A stretch of 64,000 bases of DNA from Osmia lignaria lignaria (GCF_051020975.1 NW_027478159.1:17624501-17688500), one strand, 5' to 3'. Positions 37,255 to 51,840 are shown, counted from the stretch's first letter. Notes: a model not told the origin generated them from the sequence alone. Program-made: numbers and translations.

Positions 37255-39924
37255 GATAAATCTGCAAATATCTCGGAAACGAAGCGAGCTATGGCAAAAT
37301 GTTAAGAGACCTTTTTTGTAGAGAATTAAGTTTCCTACTTTTTATGTTGTATGATATTTCTTGATCAGATGCGTAGTTCTCCAGATATATCAAGATATTT
37401 AAAAGTTCCGAAGCCGCACCAACATAATAGGGATACAGAAACACCGTGGCCCCTTTCTTTGAGATAACTCTGCACTATTGCGAGCTGCAAATGCCACTTC
37501 GAGCTTAGCTGTGCAGAAGAAGAACAACAAGAAGAAGAAATATCTCGAAATATGTCCGTCAGACCCCTTCCCTTGAGATGAATCTGCAAACATCTCGGAA
37601 ACGAAGCGAGCTATGGCAAAATGTTAAGAGACCTTTTTTGTAGAGAATAATATTTCCTACAATTTACGTTCCATGATATTTTTTGATCAGAAGCGTAGTT
37701 TTCGAGATATATCGAGATATTTAAAAGTTCCGAAGCCGCACCAACATAATAGAGATACAGAAACACCGTGGCCCCTTTCTTTGAGATAACTGTGCACCAG
37801 TGCGAGCCGCAAATGCCACTTCCAGCTTAGCTGTGCAGAAGAAGAACAACAAGAAGAAGAAATATCTCGAAATATGTCCGTCAGGCCCCTTCCCTTGAGA
37901 TATATCTGCAAATATCTCGGAAACGAAGCGAGCTATGGCAAAATGTTAAGAGACCGTTTTTGTAGAGAATTATGTTTCCTACTTTTTATGTTCTATGATA
38001 TTTTTTGATCAGACGCGTAGTTCTCGAGATATATCAAGATATTTAAAAGTTCCGAAGCCGCACCAACATAATAGAGATACAGAAACACCGTGGCCCCTTT
38101 CTTTGAGATAACTCTGCACTATTGCGAGCTGCAAATGCCACGTCCAGCTTAGCTGTGCAGAATAAGAACAACAAGAAGAAGAAATATCTCGAAATATGTC
38201 CGTCAGGCCCCTTCCCTTGAGATAAATCTGCAAATATCTCGGAAACGAAGAGAGCTATGGCAAAATGTTAAGAGACCTTTTTTGTAGAGAATTAAGTTTC
38301 CTACTTTTCATGTTCTATGATATTTTTTGATCAGATGCGTAGTTCTCGAGATATATCAAGATATTTAAAAGTTCCGAAGCCGCACCAACATAATAGAGAT
38401 ACAGAAACACCGTGGCCCCTTTCTTTGAGATAACTCTGCACTAGTGCGAGCCGCAAATGCCACTTCCAGCTTAGCTGTGCAGAAGAAGAACAACAAGAAG
38501 AAGAAATATCTCGAAATATGTCCGTCAGGCCACTTCCCTTGAGATAAATCTGCAAATATCTCGGAAACGAAGCGAGCTATGGCAAAATGTTAAGAGACGT
38601 TTTTTGTAGAGAATTATGTTTCCTACAATTTATGTTCTATGATATTTTTTGATCAGAAGCGTAGTTTTCGAGATATATCGAGATATTTAAAAGTTCCGAA
38701 GCCGCACCAACATAATAGAGATACAGAAACACCGTGGCCCCTTTCTTTGAGATAACTCTGCACTAGTGCGAGCCGCAAATGCCACTTCCAGCTTAGCTGT
38801 GCAGAAGAAGAGCAACAAGAAGAAGAAATATCTCGAAATATGTCCGACAGGCCCCTTCCCTTGAGATAAATCTGCAAATATCTCGGAAACGAAGCGAGCT
38901 ATGGCGAAATGTTAAGAGACCTTTTTTGTAGAGAATTAAGTTTCCTACTTTTTATCTTCTATGATATTTTTCGATCAGATGCGTAGTTCTCGAGATAGAT
39001 CAAGATACTTAAAAGTTCCGAAGCCGCACCAACATAATAGAGATACAGAAACACCGTGGCCCCTCTCTTTGAGATAACTCTGCACTATTGCGAGCTGCAA
39101 ATGCCACTTCCAGCTTAGCTGTGCAGAAGAAGAACAACAAGAAGAAGAAATATCTCGAAATATGTCCGTCAGGCCCCTTCCCTTGAGATAAATCTGCAAA
39201 TATCTCGGAAACGAAACGAGCTATGGCAAAATGTTTAGAGACCTTTCTTGTAGAGAATTAAGTTTCCTACTTTTTATGTAGTATGATATTTTTTGATCAG
39301 ATGCGTAGTTCTCGAGATATATCAAGATATTTAAAAGTTCCGAAGCCGCAACAACATAATAGAGATACAGAAACACCGTGGCCCCTTTCTTTGAGATAAC
39401 TCTGCACTATTGCGCGCTGCAAATGCCACTTCCAGCTTAGCTGTGCAGAAGAAGAACAACAAGAAGAAGAAATATCTCGAAATATGTCCGTCAGGCCCCT
39501 TCCCTTGAGATAAATCTGCAAATATCTCGGAAACGAAGCGAGCTATGGCAAAATGTTAAGAGACCTTTTTTGTAGAGAATTATGTTTCCTACAATTTATC
39601 TTCTATGATATTTTTTGATCAGAAGCGTAGTTTTCGAGATATATCGAGATATTTAAAAGTTCCGAAGCCGCACCAACATAATAGAGATACAGAAACATCG
39701 TGGCCCCTTTCTTTGGGATAACTCTGCACTATTGCGAGCTGGAAATGCCACTTCCAGTTTAGCTGTGCAGAAGAAGAACAACAAGAAGAAGAAATATCTC
39801 GAAATATGTCCGTCAGGACCCTTCCCTTGAGATAAATCTGCAAATATCTCGGAAACGAAGCGAGCTATGGCAAAATGTAAAGAGACCTTTTTTGTAGAGA
39901 ATTAAGTTTCCTACTTTTTATGTT
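37255..39924. repeat. Nine-monomer HOR, copy 1 (eight units shared)
   Basis: This matches 41,119-43,788 at 3,864 bp (12 units). Calling the units from 37,363 a to i, the order is a-b-c-d-e-f-g-h-i, then a-h-i from the nested duplication, then a to h again. Markers are TTCTCCAGAT (a), TTTACGTTC (b), AATAAGAAC (c), TTTTCATG (d), CCGACAGG (e), GATAGATCAAGATACTT (f), ATGTAGTATG (g) and CATCGTGG with TTTGGGATAAC (h). Mismatches include 37,360, 37,592 and 38,143. Confidence 0.87.
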
Positions 39925-40399
39925 CGATGATATTTTTTGATCAGATGCGTAGTTCTCGAGATATATCAAGATATTTAAAAGTTCCGAAGCTGCACCAACA
40001 TAATAGAGATACAGAAACACCGTGGCCCCTTTCTTTGAGATAATTCTGCACTAGTGCGAGCCGCAAATGCCACTTCCAGCTTAGCTGTGCAGAAGAAGAA
40101 CAACAAGAAGAAGAAATATCTCGAAATATGTCCGTCAGGCCCCTTCCCTTGAGATAAATCTGCAAATATCTCGGAAACGAAGCGAGCTATGGCAAAATGT
40201 TAAGAGACCTTTTTTGTAGAGAATTAAGTTTCCTACTTTTTATGTTGTATGATATTTTTTGATCAGATGCGTAGTTCTCCAGATATATCAAGATATTTAA
40301 AAGTTCCGAAGCCGCACCAACATAATAGGGATACAGAAACACCGTGGCCCCTTTCTTTGAGATAACTCTGCACTATTGCGAGCTGCAAATGCCACTTCG
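39434..40399. repeat. Nested three-monomer duplication, copy 1 (966 bp)
   Basis: Tandem partner at 40,400-41,365 with similarity extending to 41,426. One mismatch was seen (39,991 T versus 40,957 C). It sits inside the 9-monomer HOR and explains why that HOR appears with a 12-unit spacing. Confidence 0.9.
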
Positions 40400-41365
40400 A
40401 GCTTAGCTGTGCAGAAGAAGAACAACAAGAAGAAGAAATATCTCGAAATATGTCCGTCAGGCCCCTTCCCTTGAGATAAATCTGCAAATATCTCGGAAAC
40501 GAAGCGAGCTATGGCAAAATGTTAAGAGACCTTTTTTGTAGAGAATTATGTTTCCTACAATTTATCTTCTATGATATTTTTTGATCAGAAGCGTAGTTTT
40601 CGAGATATATCGAGATATTTAAAAGTTCCGAAGCCGCACCAACATAATAGAGATACAGAAACATCGTGGCCCCTTTCTTTGGGATAACTCTGCACTATTG
40701 CGAGCTGGAAATGCCACTTCCAGTTTAGCTGTGCAGAAGAAGAACAACAAGAAGAAGAAATATCTCGAAATATGTCCGTCAGGACCCTTCCCTTGAGATA
40801 AATCTGCAAATATCTCGGAAACGAAGCGAGCTATGGCAAAATGTAAAGAGACCTTTTTTGTAGAGAATTAAGTTTCCTACTTTTTATGTTCGATGATATT
40901 TTTTGATCAGATGCGTAGTTCTCGAGATATATCAAGATATTTAAAAGTTCCGAAGCCGCACCAACATAATAGAGATACAGAAACACCGTGGCCCCTTTCT
41001 TTGAGATAATTCTGCACTAGTGCGAGCCGCAAATGCCACTTCCAGCTTAGCTGTGCAGAAGAAGAACAACAAGAAGAAGAAATATCTCGAAATATGTCCG
41101 TCAGGCCCCTTCCCTTGAGATAAATCTGCAAATATCTCGGAAACGAAGCGAGCTATGGCAAAATGTTAAGAGACCTTTTTTGTAGAGAATTAAGTTTCCT
41201 ACTTTTTATGTTGTATGATATTTTTTGATCAGATGCGTAGTTCTCCAGATATATCAAGATATTTAAAAGTTCCGAAGCCGCACCAACATAATAGGGATAC
41301 AGAAACACCGTGGCCCCTTTCTTTGAGATAACTCTGCACTATTGCGAGCTGCAAATGCCACTTCG
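40400..41365. repeat. Nested three-monomer duplication, copy 2 (966 bp)
   Basis: Partner of 39,434-40,399. Shared markers include ATGTAAAGAGACC, GTTCGATGATATT, GATAATTCTGC and TTCTCCAGAT. Its first and last parts flow into the two 9-monomer copies. Confidence 0.9.
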
Positions 41366-43788
41366 AGCTTAGCTGTGCAGAAGAAGAACAACAAGAAGAA
41401 GAAATATCTCGAAATATGTCCGTCAGACCCCTTCCCTTGAGATGAATCTGCAAATATCTCGGAAACGAAGCGAGCTATGGCTAAATGTTAAGAGACCTTT
41501 TTTGTAGAGAATAATATTTCCTACAATTTACGTTCTATGATATTTTTTGATCAGAAGCGTAGTTTTCGAGATATATCGAGATATTTAAAAGTTCCGAAGC
41601 CGCACCAACATAATAGAGATACAGAAACACCGTGGCCCCTTTCTTTGAGATAACTGTGCACCAGTGCGAGCCGCAAATGCCACTTCCAGCTTAGCTGTGC
41701 AGAAGAAGAACAACAAGAAGAAGAAATATCTCGAAATATGTCCGTCAGGCCCCTTCCCTTGAGATATATCTGCAAATATCTCGGAAACGAAGCGAGCTAT
41801 GGCAAAATGTTAAGAGACCGTTTTTGTAGAGAATTATGTTTCCTACTTTTTATGTTCTATGATATTTTTTGATCAGACGCGTAGTTCTCGAGATATATCA
41901 AGATATTTAAAAGTTCCGAAGCCGCACCAACATAATAGAGATACAGAAACACCGTGGCCCCTTTCTTTGAGATAACTCTGCACTATTGCGAGCTGCAAAT
42001 GCCACTTCCAGCTTAGCTGTGCAGAATAAGAACAACAAGAAGAAGAAATATCTCGAAATATGTCCGTCAGGCCCCTTCCCTTGAGATAAATCTGCAAATA
42101 TCTCGGAAACGAAGAGAGCTATGGCAAAATGTTAAGAGACCTTTTTTGTAGAGAATTAAGTTTCCTACTTTTCATGTTCTATGATATTTTTTGATCAGAT
42201 GCGTAGTTCTCGAGATATATCAAGATATTTAAAAGTTCCGAAGCCGCACCAACATAATAGAGATACAGAAACACCGTGGCCCCTTTCTTTGAGATAACTC
42301 TGCACTAGTGCGAGCCGCAAATGCCACTTCCAGCTTAGCTGTGCAGAAGAAGAACAACAAGAAGAAGAAATATCTCGAAATATGTCCGTCAGGCCACTTC
42401 CCTTGAGATAAATCTGCAAATATCTCGGAAACGAAGCGAGCTATGGCAAAATGTTAAGAGACGTTTTTTGTAGAGAATTATGTTTCCTACAATTTATGTT
42501 CTATGATATTTTTTGATCAGAAGCGTAGTTTTCGAGATATATCGAGATATTTAAAAGTTCCGAAGCCGCACCAACATAATAGAGATACAGAAACACCGTG
42601 GCCCCTTTCTTTGAGATAACTCTGCACTAGTGCGAGCCGCAAATGCCACTTCCAGCTTAGCTGTGCAGAAGAAGAGCAACAAGAAGAAGAAATATCTCGA
42701 AATATGTCCGACAGGCCCCTTCCCTTGAGATAAATCTGCAAATATCTCGGAAACGAAGCGAGCTATGGCGAAATGTTAAGAGACCTTTTTTGTAGAGAAT
42801 TAAGTTTCCTACTTTTTATCTTCTATGATATTTTTCGATCAGATGCGTAGTTCTCGAGATAGATCAAGATACTTAAAAGTTCCGAAGCCGCACCAACATA
42901 ATAGAGATACAGAAACACCGTGGCCCCTCTCTTTGAGATAACTCTGCACTATTGCGAGCTGCAAATGCCACTTCCAGCTTAGCTGTGCAGAAGAAGAACA
43001 ACAAGAAGAAGAAATATCTCGAAATATGTCCGTCAGGCCCCTTCCCTTGAGATAAATCTGCAAATATCTCGGAAACGAAGCGAGCTATGGCAAAATGTTT
43101 AGAGACCTTTCTTGTAGAGAATTAAGTTTCCTACTTTTTATGTAGTATGATATTTTTTGATCAGATGCGTAGTTCTCGAGATATATCAAGATATTTAAAA
43201 GTTCCGAAGCCGCACCAACATAATAGAGATACAGAAACACCGTGGCCCCTTTCTTTGAGATAACTCTGCACTATTGCGCGCTGCAAATGCCACTTCCAGC
43301 TTAGCTGTGCAGAAGAAGAACAACAAGAAGAAGAAATATCTCGAAATATGTCCGTCAGGCCCCTTCCCTTGAGATAAATCTGCAAATATCTCGGAAACGA
43401 AGCGAGCTATGGCAAAATGTTAAGAGACCTTTTTTGTAGAGAATTATGTTTCCTACAATTTATCTTCTATGATATTTTTTGATCAGAAGCGTAGTTTTCG
43501 AGATATATCGAGATATTTAAAAGTTCCGAAGCCGCACCAACATAATAGAGATACAGAAACATCGTGGCCCCTTTCTTTGGGATAACTCTGCACTATTGCG
43601 AGCTGGAAATGCCACTTCCAGTTTAGCTGTGCAGAAGAAGAACAACAAGAAGAAGAAATATCTCGAAATATGTCCGTCAGGACCCTTCCCTTGAGATAAA
43701 TCTGCAAATATCTCGGAAACGAAGCGAGCTATGGCAAAATGTAAAGAGACCTTTTTTGTAGAGAATTAAGTTTCCTACTTTTTATGTT
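41119..43788. repeat. Nine-monomer HOR, copy 2 (eight units)
   Basis: Partner of 37,255-39,924, ending at 43,789 where GTTGG replaces GTTCG. Unit i is replaced by a GCTGCACC/GGCCTCTTTC unit at 43,803. Confidence 0.87.
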
Positions 43789-45446
43789 GGATGATATTTT
43801 TTGATCAGATGCGTAGTTCTCGAGATATATCAAGATATTTAAAAGTTCCGAAGCTGCACCAACATAATAGAGGTACAGAAACACCGTGGCCTCTTTCTTT
43901 GAGATAACTCTGCACTATTGCGAGCTGCAAATGCCACTTCGAGCTTAGCTGTGCAGAAGAAGAACAACAAGAAGAAGAAATATCTCGAAATATGTCCGTC
44001 AGACCCCTTCCCTTGAGATGAATCTGCAAATATCTCGGAAACGAAGCGAGCTATGGCAAAATGTTAAGAGACCTTTTTTGTAGAGAATAATATTTCCTAC
44101 AATTTATGTTCTATGATATTTTTTGATCAGAAGCGTAGTTTTCGAGATATATCGAGATATTTAAAAGTTCCGAAGCCGCACCAACATAATAGAGATACAG
44201 AAACATCGTGGCCCCTTTCTTTGGGATAACTCTGCACTATTGCCAGCTGGAAATGCCACTTCCAGTTTAGCTGTGCAGAAGAAGAACAACAAGAAGAAGA
44301 AATATCTCGAAATATGTCCGTCAGGACCCTTCCCTTGAGATGAATCTGCAAATATCTCGGAAACGAAGCGAGCTATGGCAAAATGTTAAGAGACCTTTTT
44401 TGTAGAGAATTATGTTTCCTACAATTTATGTTCTATGATATTTTTTGATCAGAAGCGTAGTTTTCGAGATATATCGAGATATTTAAAAGTTCCGAAGCCG
44501 CACCAACATAATAGAGATACAGAAACACCGTGGCCCCTTTCTTTGAGATAACTCTGCACTAGTGCGAGCCGCAAATGCCACTTCCAGCTTAGCTGTGCAG
44601 AAGAAGAACAACAAGAAGAAGAAATATCTCGAAATATGTCCGTCAGGCCCCTTCCCTTGAGATAAATCTGCAAATATCTCGGAAACGAAGCGAGCTATGG
44701 CAAAATGTTTAGAGACCTTTCTTGTAGAGAATTAAGTTTCCTACTTTTTATGTTTTATGATATTTTTTGATCAGATGCGTAGTTCTCGAGATATATCAAG
44801 ATATTTAAAAGTTCCGAAGCCGCACCAACATAATAGAGATACAGAAACACCGTGGCCCCTTTCTTTGAGATAACTCTGCACTATTGCGCGCTGCAAATGC
44901 CACTTCCAGCTTAGCTGTGCAGAAGAAGAACAACAAGAAGAAGAAATATCTCGAAATATGTCCGTCAGGCCCCTTCCCTTGAGATAAATCTGCAAATATC
45001 TCGGAAACGAAGCGAGCTATGGCAAAATGTTAAGAGACCTTTTTTGTAGAGAATTATGTTTCCTACAATTTATCTTCTATGATATTTTTTGATCAGAAGC
45101 GTAGTTTTCGAGATATATCGAGATATTTAAAAGTTCCGAAGCCGCACCAACATAATAGAGATACAGAAACATCGTGGCCCCTTTCTTTGGGATAACTCTG
45201 CACTATTGCGAGCTGGAAATGCCACTTCCAGTTTAGCTGTGCAGAAGAAGAACAAGAAGAAGAAGAAATATCTCGAAATATGTCCGTCAGGACCCTTCCC
45301 TTGAGATAAATCTGCAAATATCTCGGAAACGAAGCGAGCTATTGCAAAACGTTAAGAGACCTTTTTTGTAGAGAATTAAGTTTCCTACTTTTTATGTTGT
45401 ATGATATTTTTTATCAGAAGCGTAGTTTTCGAGATATATCGAGATA

Positions 45447-46734
45447 TTTAAAAGTTCCGAAGCCGCACCAACATAATAGAGATACAGAAACACCGTGGCC
45501 CCTTTCTTTGGGATAACTCTGCACTATTGCGAGCTGCAAATGCCACTTCCAGCTTAGCTGTGCAGAAGAAGAACAACAAGAAGAAGAAATATCTCGAAAT
45601 ATGTCCGTCAGGCCACTTCCCTTGAGATAAATCTGCAAATATCTCGGAAACGAAGCCAGCTATGACAAAATGTTAAGAGACCTTTTTTGTAGAGAATTAA
45701 GTTTCCTACTTTTTATGTTCGATGATATTTTTTGATCAGATGCGTAGTTCTCGAGATATATCAAGATATTTAAAAGTTCCGAAGCTGCACCAACATAATA
45801 GAGGTACAGAAACACCGTGGCCTCTTTCTTTGAGATAACTCTGCACTATTGCGAGCTGCAAATGCCACTTCGAGCTTAGCTGTGCAGAAGAAGAACAACA
45901 AGAAGAAGAAATATCTCGAAATATGTCCGTCAGACTCCTTCCCTTGAGATGAATCTGCAAATCTCTCGGAAACGAAGCGAGCTATGGCAAAATGTTAAGA
46001 GACCTTTTGTGTAGAGAATAATATGTCCTACAATTTACGTTCTATGATATTTTTTGATCAGAAGCGTAGTTTTCGAGATATATCGAGATATTTAAAAGTT
46101 CCGAAGCCGCACCAACATAATAGAGATACAGAAACACCGTGGCCCCTTTCTTTGAGATAACTCTGCACTAGTGCGAGCTGCAAATGCCACTTCCAGCTTA
46201 GCTGTGCAGAAGAAGAACAACAAGAAGAAGAAATATCTCGAAATATGTCCGTCAGGCCCCTTCCCTTGAGATATATCTGCAAATATCTCGGAAACGAAGC
46301 GAGCTATGGCAAAATGTTAAGAGACCTTTTTTGTAGACAATTATGTTTCCTACAATTTATCTTCTATGATATTTTTTGATCAGAAGCGTAGTTTTCGAGA
46401 TATATCGAGATATTTAAAAGTTCCGAAGCCGCACCAACATAATAGAGATACAGAAACACCGTGGCCCCTTTCTTTGAGATAACTCTGCACTAGTGCGAGC
46501 CGCAAATGCCACTTCCAGCTTAGCTGTGCAGAAGAAGAACAACAAGAAGAAGAAATATCTCGAAATATGTCCGTCAGGCCCCTTCCCTTGAGATAAATCT
46601 GCAAATATCTCGGAAACGAAGCGAGCTATGGCAAAATGTTAAGAGACCTTTTTTGTAGAGAATTAAGTTTCCTACTTTTTATGTTTTATGATATTTTTTG
46701 ATCAGATGCGTAGTTCTCGAGATATATCAAGATA
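45447..46734. repeat. Four-monomer HOR, copy 1 (1,288 bp)
   Basis: Tandem partner at 46,735-48,022, with similarity reaching 48,054. Shared markers are TTTGGGATAAC with GGCCACTTCCC, GAAGCCAGCTATG, AGACTCCTTCCC, AATAATATGTCC and ATGTTTTATG. A few differences, such as CTATGACAAAA versus CTATGGCAAAA, are seen. Confidence 0.83.
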
Positions 46735-48022
46735 TTTAAAAGTTCCGAAGCCGCACCAACATAATAGAGATACAGAAACACCGTGGCCCCTTTCTTTGGG
46801 ATAACTCTGCACTATTGCGAGCTGCAAATGCCACTTCCAGCTTAGCTGTGCAGAAGAAGAACAACAAGAAGAAGAAATATCTCGAAATATGTCCGTCAGG
46901 CCACTTCCCTTGAGATAAATCTGCAAATATCTCGGAAACGAAGCCAGCTATGGCAAAATGTTAAGAGACCTTTTTTGTAGAGAATTAAGTTTCCTACTTT
47001 TTATGTTCGATGATATTTTTTGATCAGATGCGTAGTTCTCGAGATATATCAAGATATTTAAAAGTTCCGAAGCTGCACCAACATAATAGAGGTACAGAAA
47101 CACCGTGGCCTCTTTCTTTGAGATAACTCTGCACTATTGCGAGCTGCAAATGCCACTTCGAGCTTAGCCGTGCAGAAGAAGAACAACAAGAAGAAGAAAT
47201 ATCTCGAAATATGTCCGTCAGACTCCTTCCCTTGAGATGAATCTGCAAATATCTCGGAAACGAAGCGAGCTATGGCAAAATGTTAAGAGACCTTTTTTGT
47301 AGAGAATAATATGTCCTACAATTTACGTTCTATGATATTTTTTGATCAGAAGCGTAGTTTTCGAAATATATCGAGATATTTAAAAGTTCCGAAGCCGCAC
47401 CAACATAATAGAGATACAGAAACACCGTGGCCCCTTTCTTTGAGATAACTCTGCACTAGTGCGAGCTGCAAATGCCACTTCCAGCTTAGCTGTGCAGAAG
47501 AAGAACAACAAGAAGAAGAAATATCTCGAAATATGTCCGTCAGGCCCCTTCCCTTGAGATATATCTGCAAATATCTCGGAAACGAAGCGAGCTATGGCAA
47601 AATGTTAAGAGACCTTTTTTGTAGAGAATTATGTTTCCTACAATTTATGTTCTATGATATTTTTTGATCAGAAGCGTAGTTTTCGAGATATATCGAGATA
47701 TTTAAAAGTTCCGAAGCCGCACCAACATAATAGAGATACAGAAACACCGTGGCCCCTTTCTTTGAGATAACTCTGCACTATTGCGAGCCGCAAATGCCAC
47801 TTCCAGCTTAGCTGTGCAGAAGAAGAACAACAAGAAGAAGAAATATCTCGAAATATGTCCGTCAGGCCCCTTCCCTTGAGATAAATCTGCAAATATCTCG
47901 GAAACGAAGCGAGCTATGGCAAAATGTTAAGAGACCTTTTTTGTAGAGAATTAAGTTTCCTACTTTTTATGTTTTATGATATTTTTTGATCAGATGCGTA
48001 GTTCTCGAGATATATCAAGATA
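46735..48022. repeat. Four-monomer HOR, copy 2 (1,288 bp)
   Basis: Partner of 45,447-46,734. Most of it also matches 50,497-51,840 at an 11-unit offset, so this cassette exists three times. Confidence 0.83.
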
Positions 48023-50496
48023 TTTAAAAGTTCCGAAGCCGCACCAACATAATAGGGATACAGAAACACCGTGGCCCCTTTCTTTGAGATAACTCTGCAC
48101 TAGTGCGAGCCGCAAATGCCACTTCCAGCTTAGCTGTGCAGAAGAAGAACAACAAGAAGAAGAAATATCTCGAAATATGTCCGTCAGGCCCCTTCCCTTG
48201 AGATAAATCTGCAAATATCTCGGAAACGAAGCGAGCTATCGCAAAATGTTAAGAGACCTTTTTTGTAGAGAATTATGTTTCCTACAATTTATGTTCTACG
48301 GTATTTTTTGATCAGAAGCGTAGTTTTCGAGATATATGGAGATATTTAAAAGTTCCGAAGCCGCACCAACATAATAGAGATACAGAAACACCGTGGCCCC
48401 TTTCTTTGAGATAACTCTGCACTAGTGCGAGCTGCAAATGCCACTTCCAGCTTAGCTGTGCAAAAGAAGAACAACAAGAAGAAGAAATATCTCGAAATAT
48501 GTCCGTCAGGCCCCTTCCCTTGAGATAAATCTGCAAATATCTCGGAAACGAAGCGAGCTATGGCAAAATGTTAAGAGACCTTTCTTGTAGAGAATTAAGT
48601 TTGCTACTTTCTATGTTCTATGATATTTTTTGATCAGATGCGTAGTTCTCGAGATATATCAAGATATTTAAAAGTTCCGAAGCCGCACCAACATAATAGA
48701 GATACAGAAACACCGTGGCCCCTTTCTTTGAGATAACTCTGCACTATTGCGAGCTGCAAATGCCACTTCCAGCTTAGCTGTGCAGAGGAAGAGCAACAAG
48801 AAGAAGACATATCTCGAAATATGTCCGACAGGCCCCTTCCCTTGAGATAAATCTGCAAATATCTCGGAAACGAAGCGAGCTATGGCAAAATGTTAAGAGA
48901 CCTTTTTTGTAGAGAATTAAGTTTCCTACTTTTTATGTTCTATGATATTTTTTGATCAGATGCGTAGTTCTCGAGATATATCAAGATATTTAAAAGTTCC
49001 GAAGCCGCACCAACATAATAGGGATACAGAAACACCGTGGCCCCTTTCTTTGAGATAACTCTGCACTAGTGCGAGCCGCGAATGCCACTTCCAGCTTAGC
49101 TGTGCAGAAGAAGAACAACAAGAAGAAGAAATATCTCGAAATATGTCCGTCGGGCCCCTTCCCTTGAGATAAATCTGCAAATATCTCGGAAACGAAGCGA
49201 GCTATGGCAAAATGTTCAGAGACCTTTCTTGTAGAGAATTAAGTTTCCTACTTTTTATGTAGTATGATATTTTTTGATCAGATGCGTAGTTCTCGAGATA
49301 TATCAAGATATTTAAAAGTTCCGAAGCCGCACCAACATAATAGAGATACAGAAACACCGTGGCCCCTTTCTTTGAGATAACTCTGCACTATTGCGCGCAG
49401 CAAATGCCACCTCCAGCTTAGCTGTGCAGAAGAAGAGCAACAAGAAGAAAAAATATCTCGAAATATGTCCGTCAGGCCCCTTCCCTTGAGATAAATCTGC
49501 AAATATCTCGGAAACGAAGCGAGCTATGGCAAAATGTTAAGAGACCTTTTTTGTAGAGAATTATGTTTCCTACAATTTATGTTCTATGATATTTTTTGAT
49601 CAGAAGCGTAGTTTTCGAGATATATCGAGATATTTAAAAGTTCCGAAGCCGCACCAACATAATAGAGATACAGAAACATCGTGGCCCCTTTCTTTGGGAT
49701 AACTCTGCACTATTGCGAGCTGGAAATGCCACTTCCAGTTTAGCTGTGCAGAAGAAGAACAACAAGAAGAAGAAATATCTCGAAATATGTCCGTCAGGCC
49801 ACTTCCCTTGAGATAAATCTGCAAATATCTCGGAAACGAAGCGAGCTATGGCAAAATATTAAGAGACGTTTTTTGTAGAGAATTATGTTTCCTACAATTT
49901 ATGTTCTATGATATTTTTTGATCAGAAGCGTAGTTTTCGAGATATATCGAGATATTTAAAAGTTCCGAAGCCGCACCAACATAATAGAGATACAGAAACA
50001 CCGTGGCCCCTTTCTTTGAGATAACTCTGCACTAGTGCGAGCCGCAAATGCCACTTCCAGCTGAGCTGTGCCGAAGAAGAGCAACAAGAAGAAGAAATAT
50101 CTCGAAATATGTCCGACAGGCCCCTTCCCTTGAGATAAATCTGCAAATATCTCGGAAACGATGCGAGCTATGGCGAAATGTTAAGAGACCTTTTTTGTAG
50201 AGAAGTAAGTTTCCTACTTTTTATCTTCTATGATATTTTTTGATCAGATGCGTAGTTCTCGAGATAGATCAAGATACTTAAAAGTTCCGAAGCCGCACCA
50301 ACATAATAGAGATACAGAAACACCGTGGCCCCTCTCTTTGAGATAACTCTGCACTATTGCGAGCTGCAAATGCCACTTCGAGCTTAGCTGTGCAGAAGAA
50401 GAACAACAAGAAGAAGAAATATCTCGAAATATGTCCGTCAGGCCACTTCCCTTGAGATAAATCTGCAAATATCTCGGAAACGAAGCGAGCTATGGC

Positions 50497-51840
50497 AAAA
50501 TGTTAAGAGACCTTTTTTGTAGAGAATTAAGTTTCCTACTTTTTATGTTCGATGATATTTTTTGATCAGATGCGTAGTTCTCGAGATATATCAAGATATT
50601 TAAAAGTTCCGAAGCTGCACCAACATAATAGAGGTACAGAAACACCGTGGCCTCTTTCTTTGAGATAACTCTGCACTATTGCGAGCTGCAAATGCCACTT
50701 CGAGCTTAGCTGTGCAGAAGAAGAACAACAAGAAGAAGAAATATCTCGAAATATGTCCGTCAGACCCCTTCCCTTGAGATGAATCTGCAAATATCTCGGA
50801 AACGAAGCGAGCTATGGCAAAATGTTAAGAGACCTTTTTTGTAGAGAATAATATGTCCTACAATTTACGTTCTATGATATTTTTTGATCAGAAGCGTAGT
50901 TTTCGAGATATATCGAGATATTTAAAAGTTCCGAAGCCGCACCAACATAATAGAGATACAGAAACACCGTGGCCCCTTTCTTTGAGATAACTCTGCACTA
51001 GTGCGAGCTGCAAATGCCACTTCCAGCTTAGCTGTGCAGAAGAAGAACAACAAGAAGAAGAAATATCTCGAAATATGTCCGTCAGGCCCCTTCCCTTGAG
51101 ATATATCTGCAAATATCTCGGAAAGGAAGCGAGCTATGGCAAAATGTTAAGAGACCTTTTTTGTAGAGAATTATGTTCCCTACAATTTATGTTCTATGAT
51201 ATTTTTTGATCAGAAGCGTAGTTTTCGAGATATATCGAGATATTTAAAAGTTCCGAAGCCGCACCAACATAATAGAGATACAGAAACACCGTGGCCCCTT
51301 TCTTTGAGATAACTCTGCACTAGTGCGAGCCGCAAATGCCACTTCCAGCTTAGCTGTGCAGAAGAAGAACAACAAGAAGAAGAAATATCTCGAAATATGT
51401 CCGTCAGGCCCCTTCCCTTGAGATAAATCTGCAAATATCTCGGAAACGAAGCGAGCTATGGCAAAATGTTAAGAGACCTTTTTTGTAGAGAATTAAGTTT
51501 CCTACTTTTTATGTTTTATGATATTTTTTGATCAGATGCGTAGTTCTCGAGATATATCAAGATATTTAAAAGTTCCGAAGCCGCACCAACATAATAGGGA
51601 TACAGAAACACCGTGGCCCCTTTCTTTGAGATAACTCTGCACTAGTGCGAGCCGCAAATGCCACTTCCAGCTTAGCTGTGCAGAAGAAGAACAACAAGAA
51701 GAAGAAATATCTCGAAATATGTCCGTCAGGCCCCTACCCTTGAGATAAATCTGCAAATATCTCGGAAACGAAGCGAGCTATCGCAAAATGTTAAGAGACC
51801 TTTTTTGTAGAGAATTATGTTTGCTACAATTTATGTTCTA
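50497..51840. repeat. Third copy of the four-monomer cassette
   Basis: This matches 46,955-48,298 at 3,542 bp (11 units), including the rare GAGCTATCGCAAAATG near 48,235 and 51,777. Differences include GACCCCTTCCC for GACTCCTTCCC. Confidence 0.82.
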
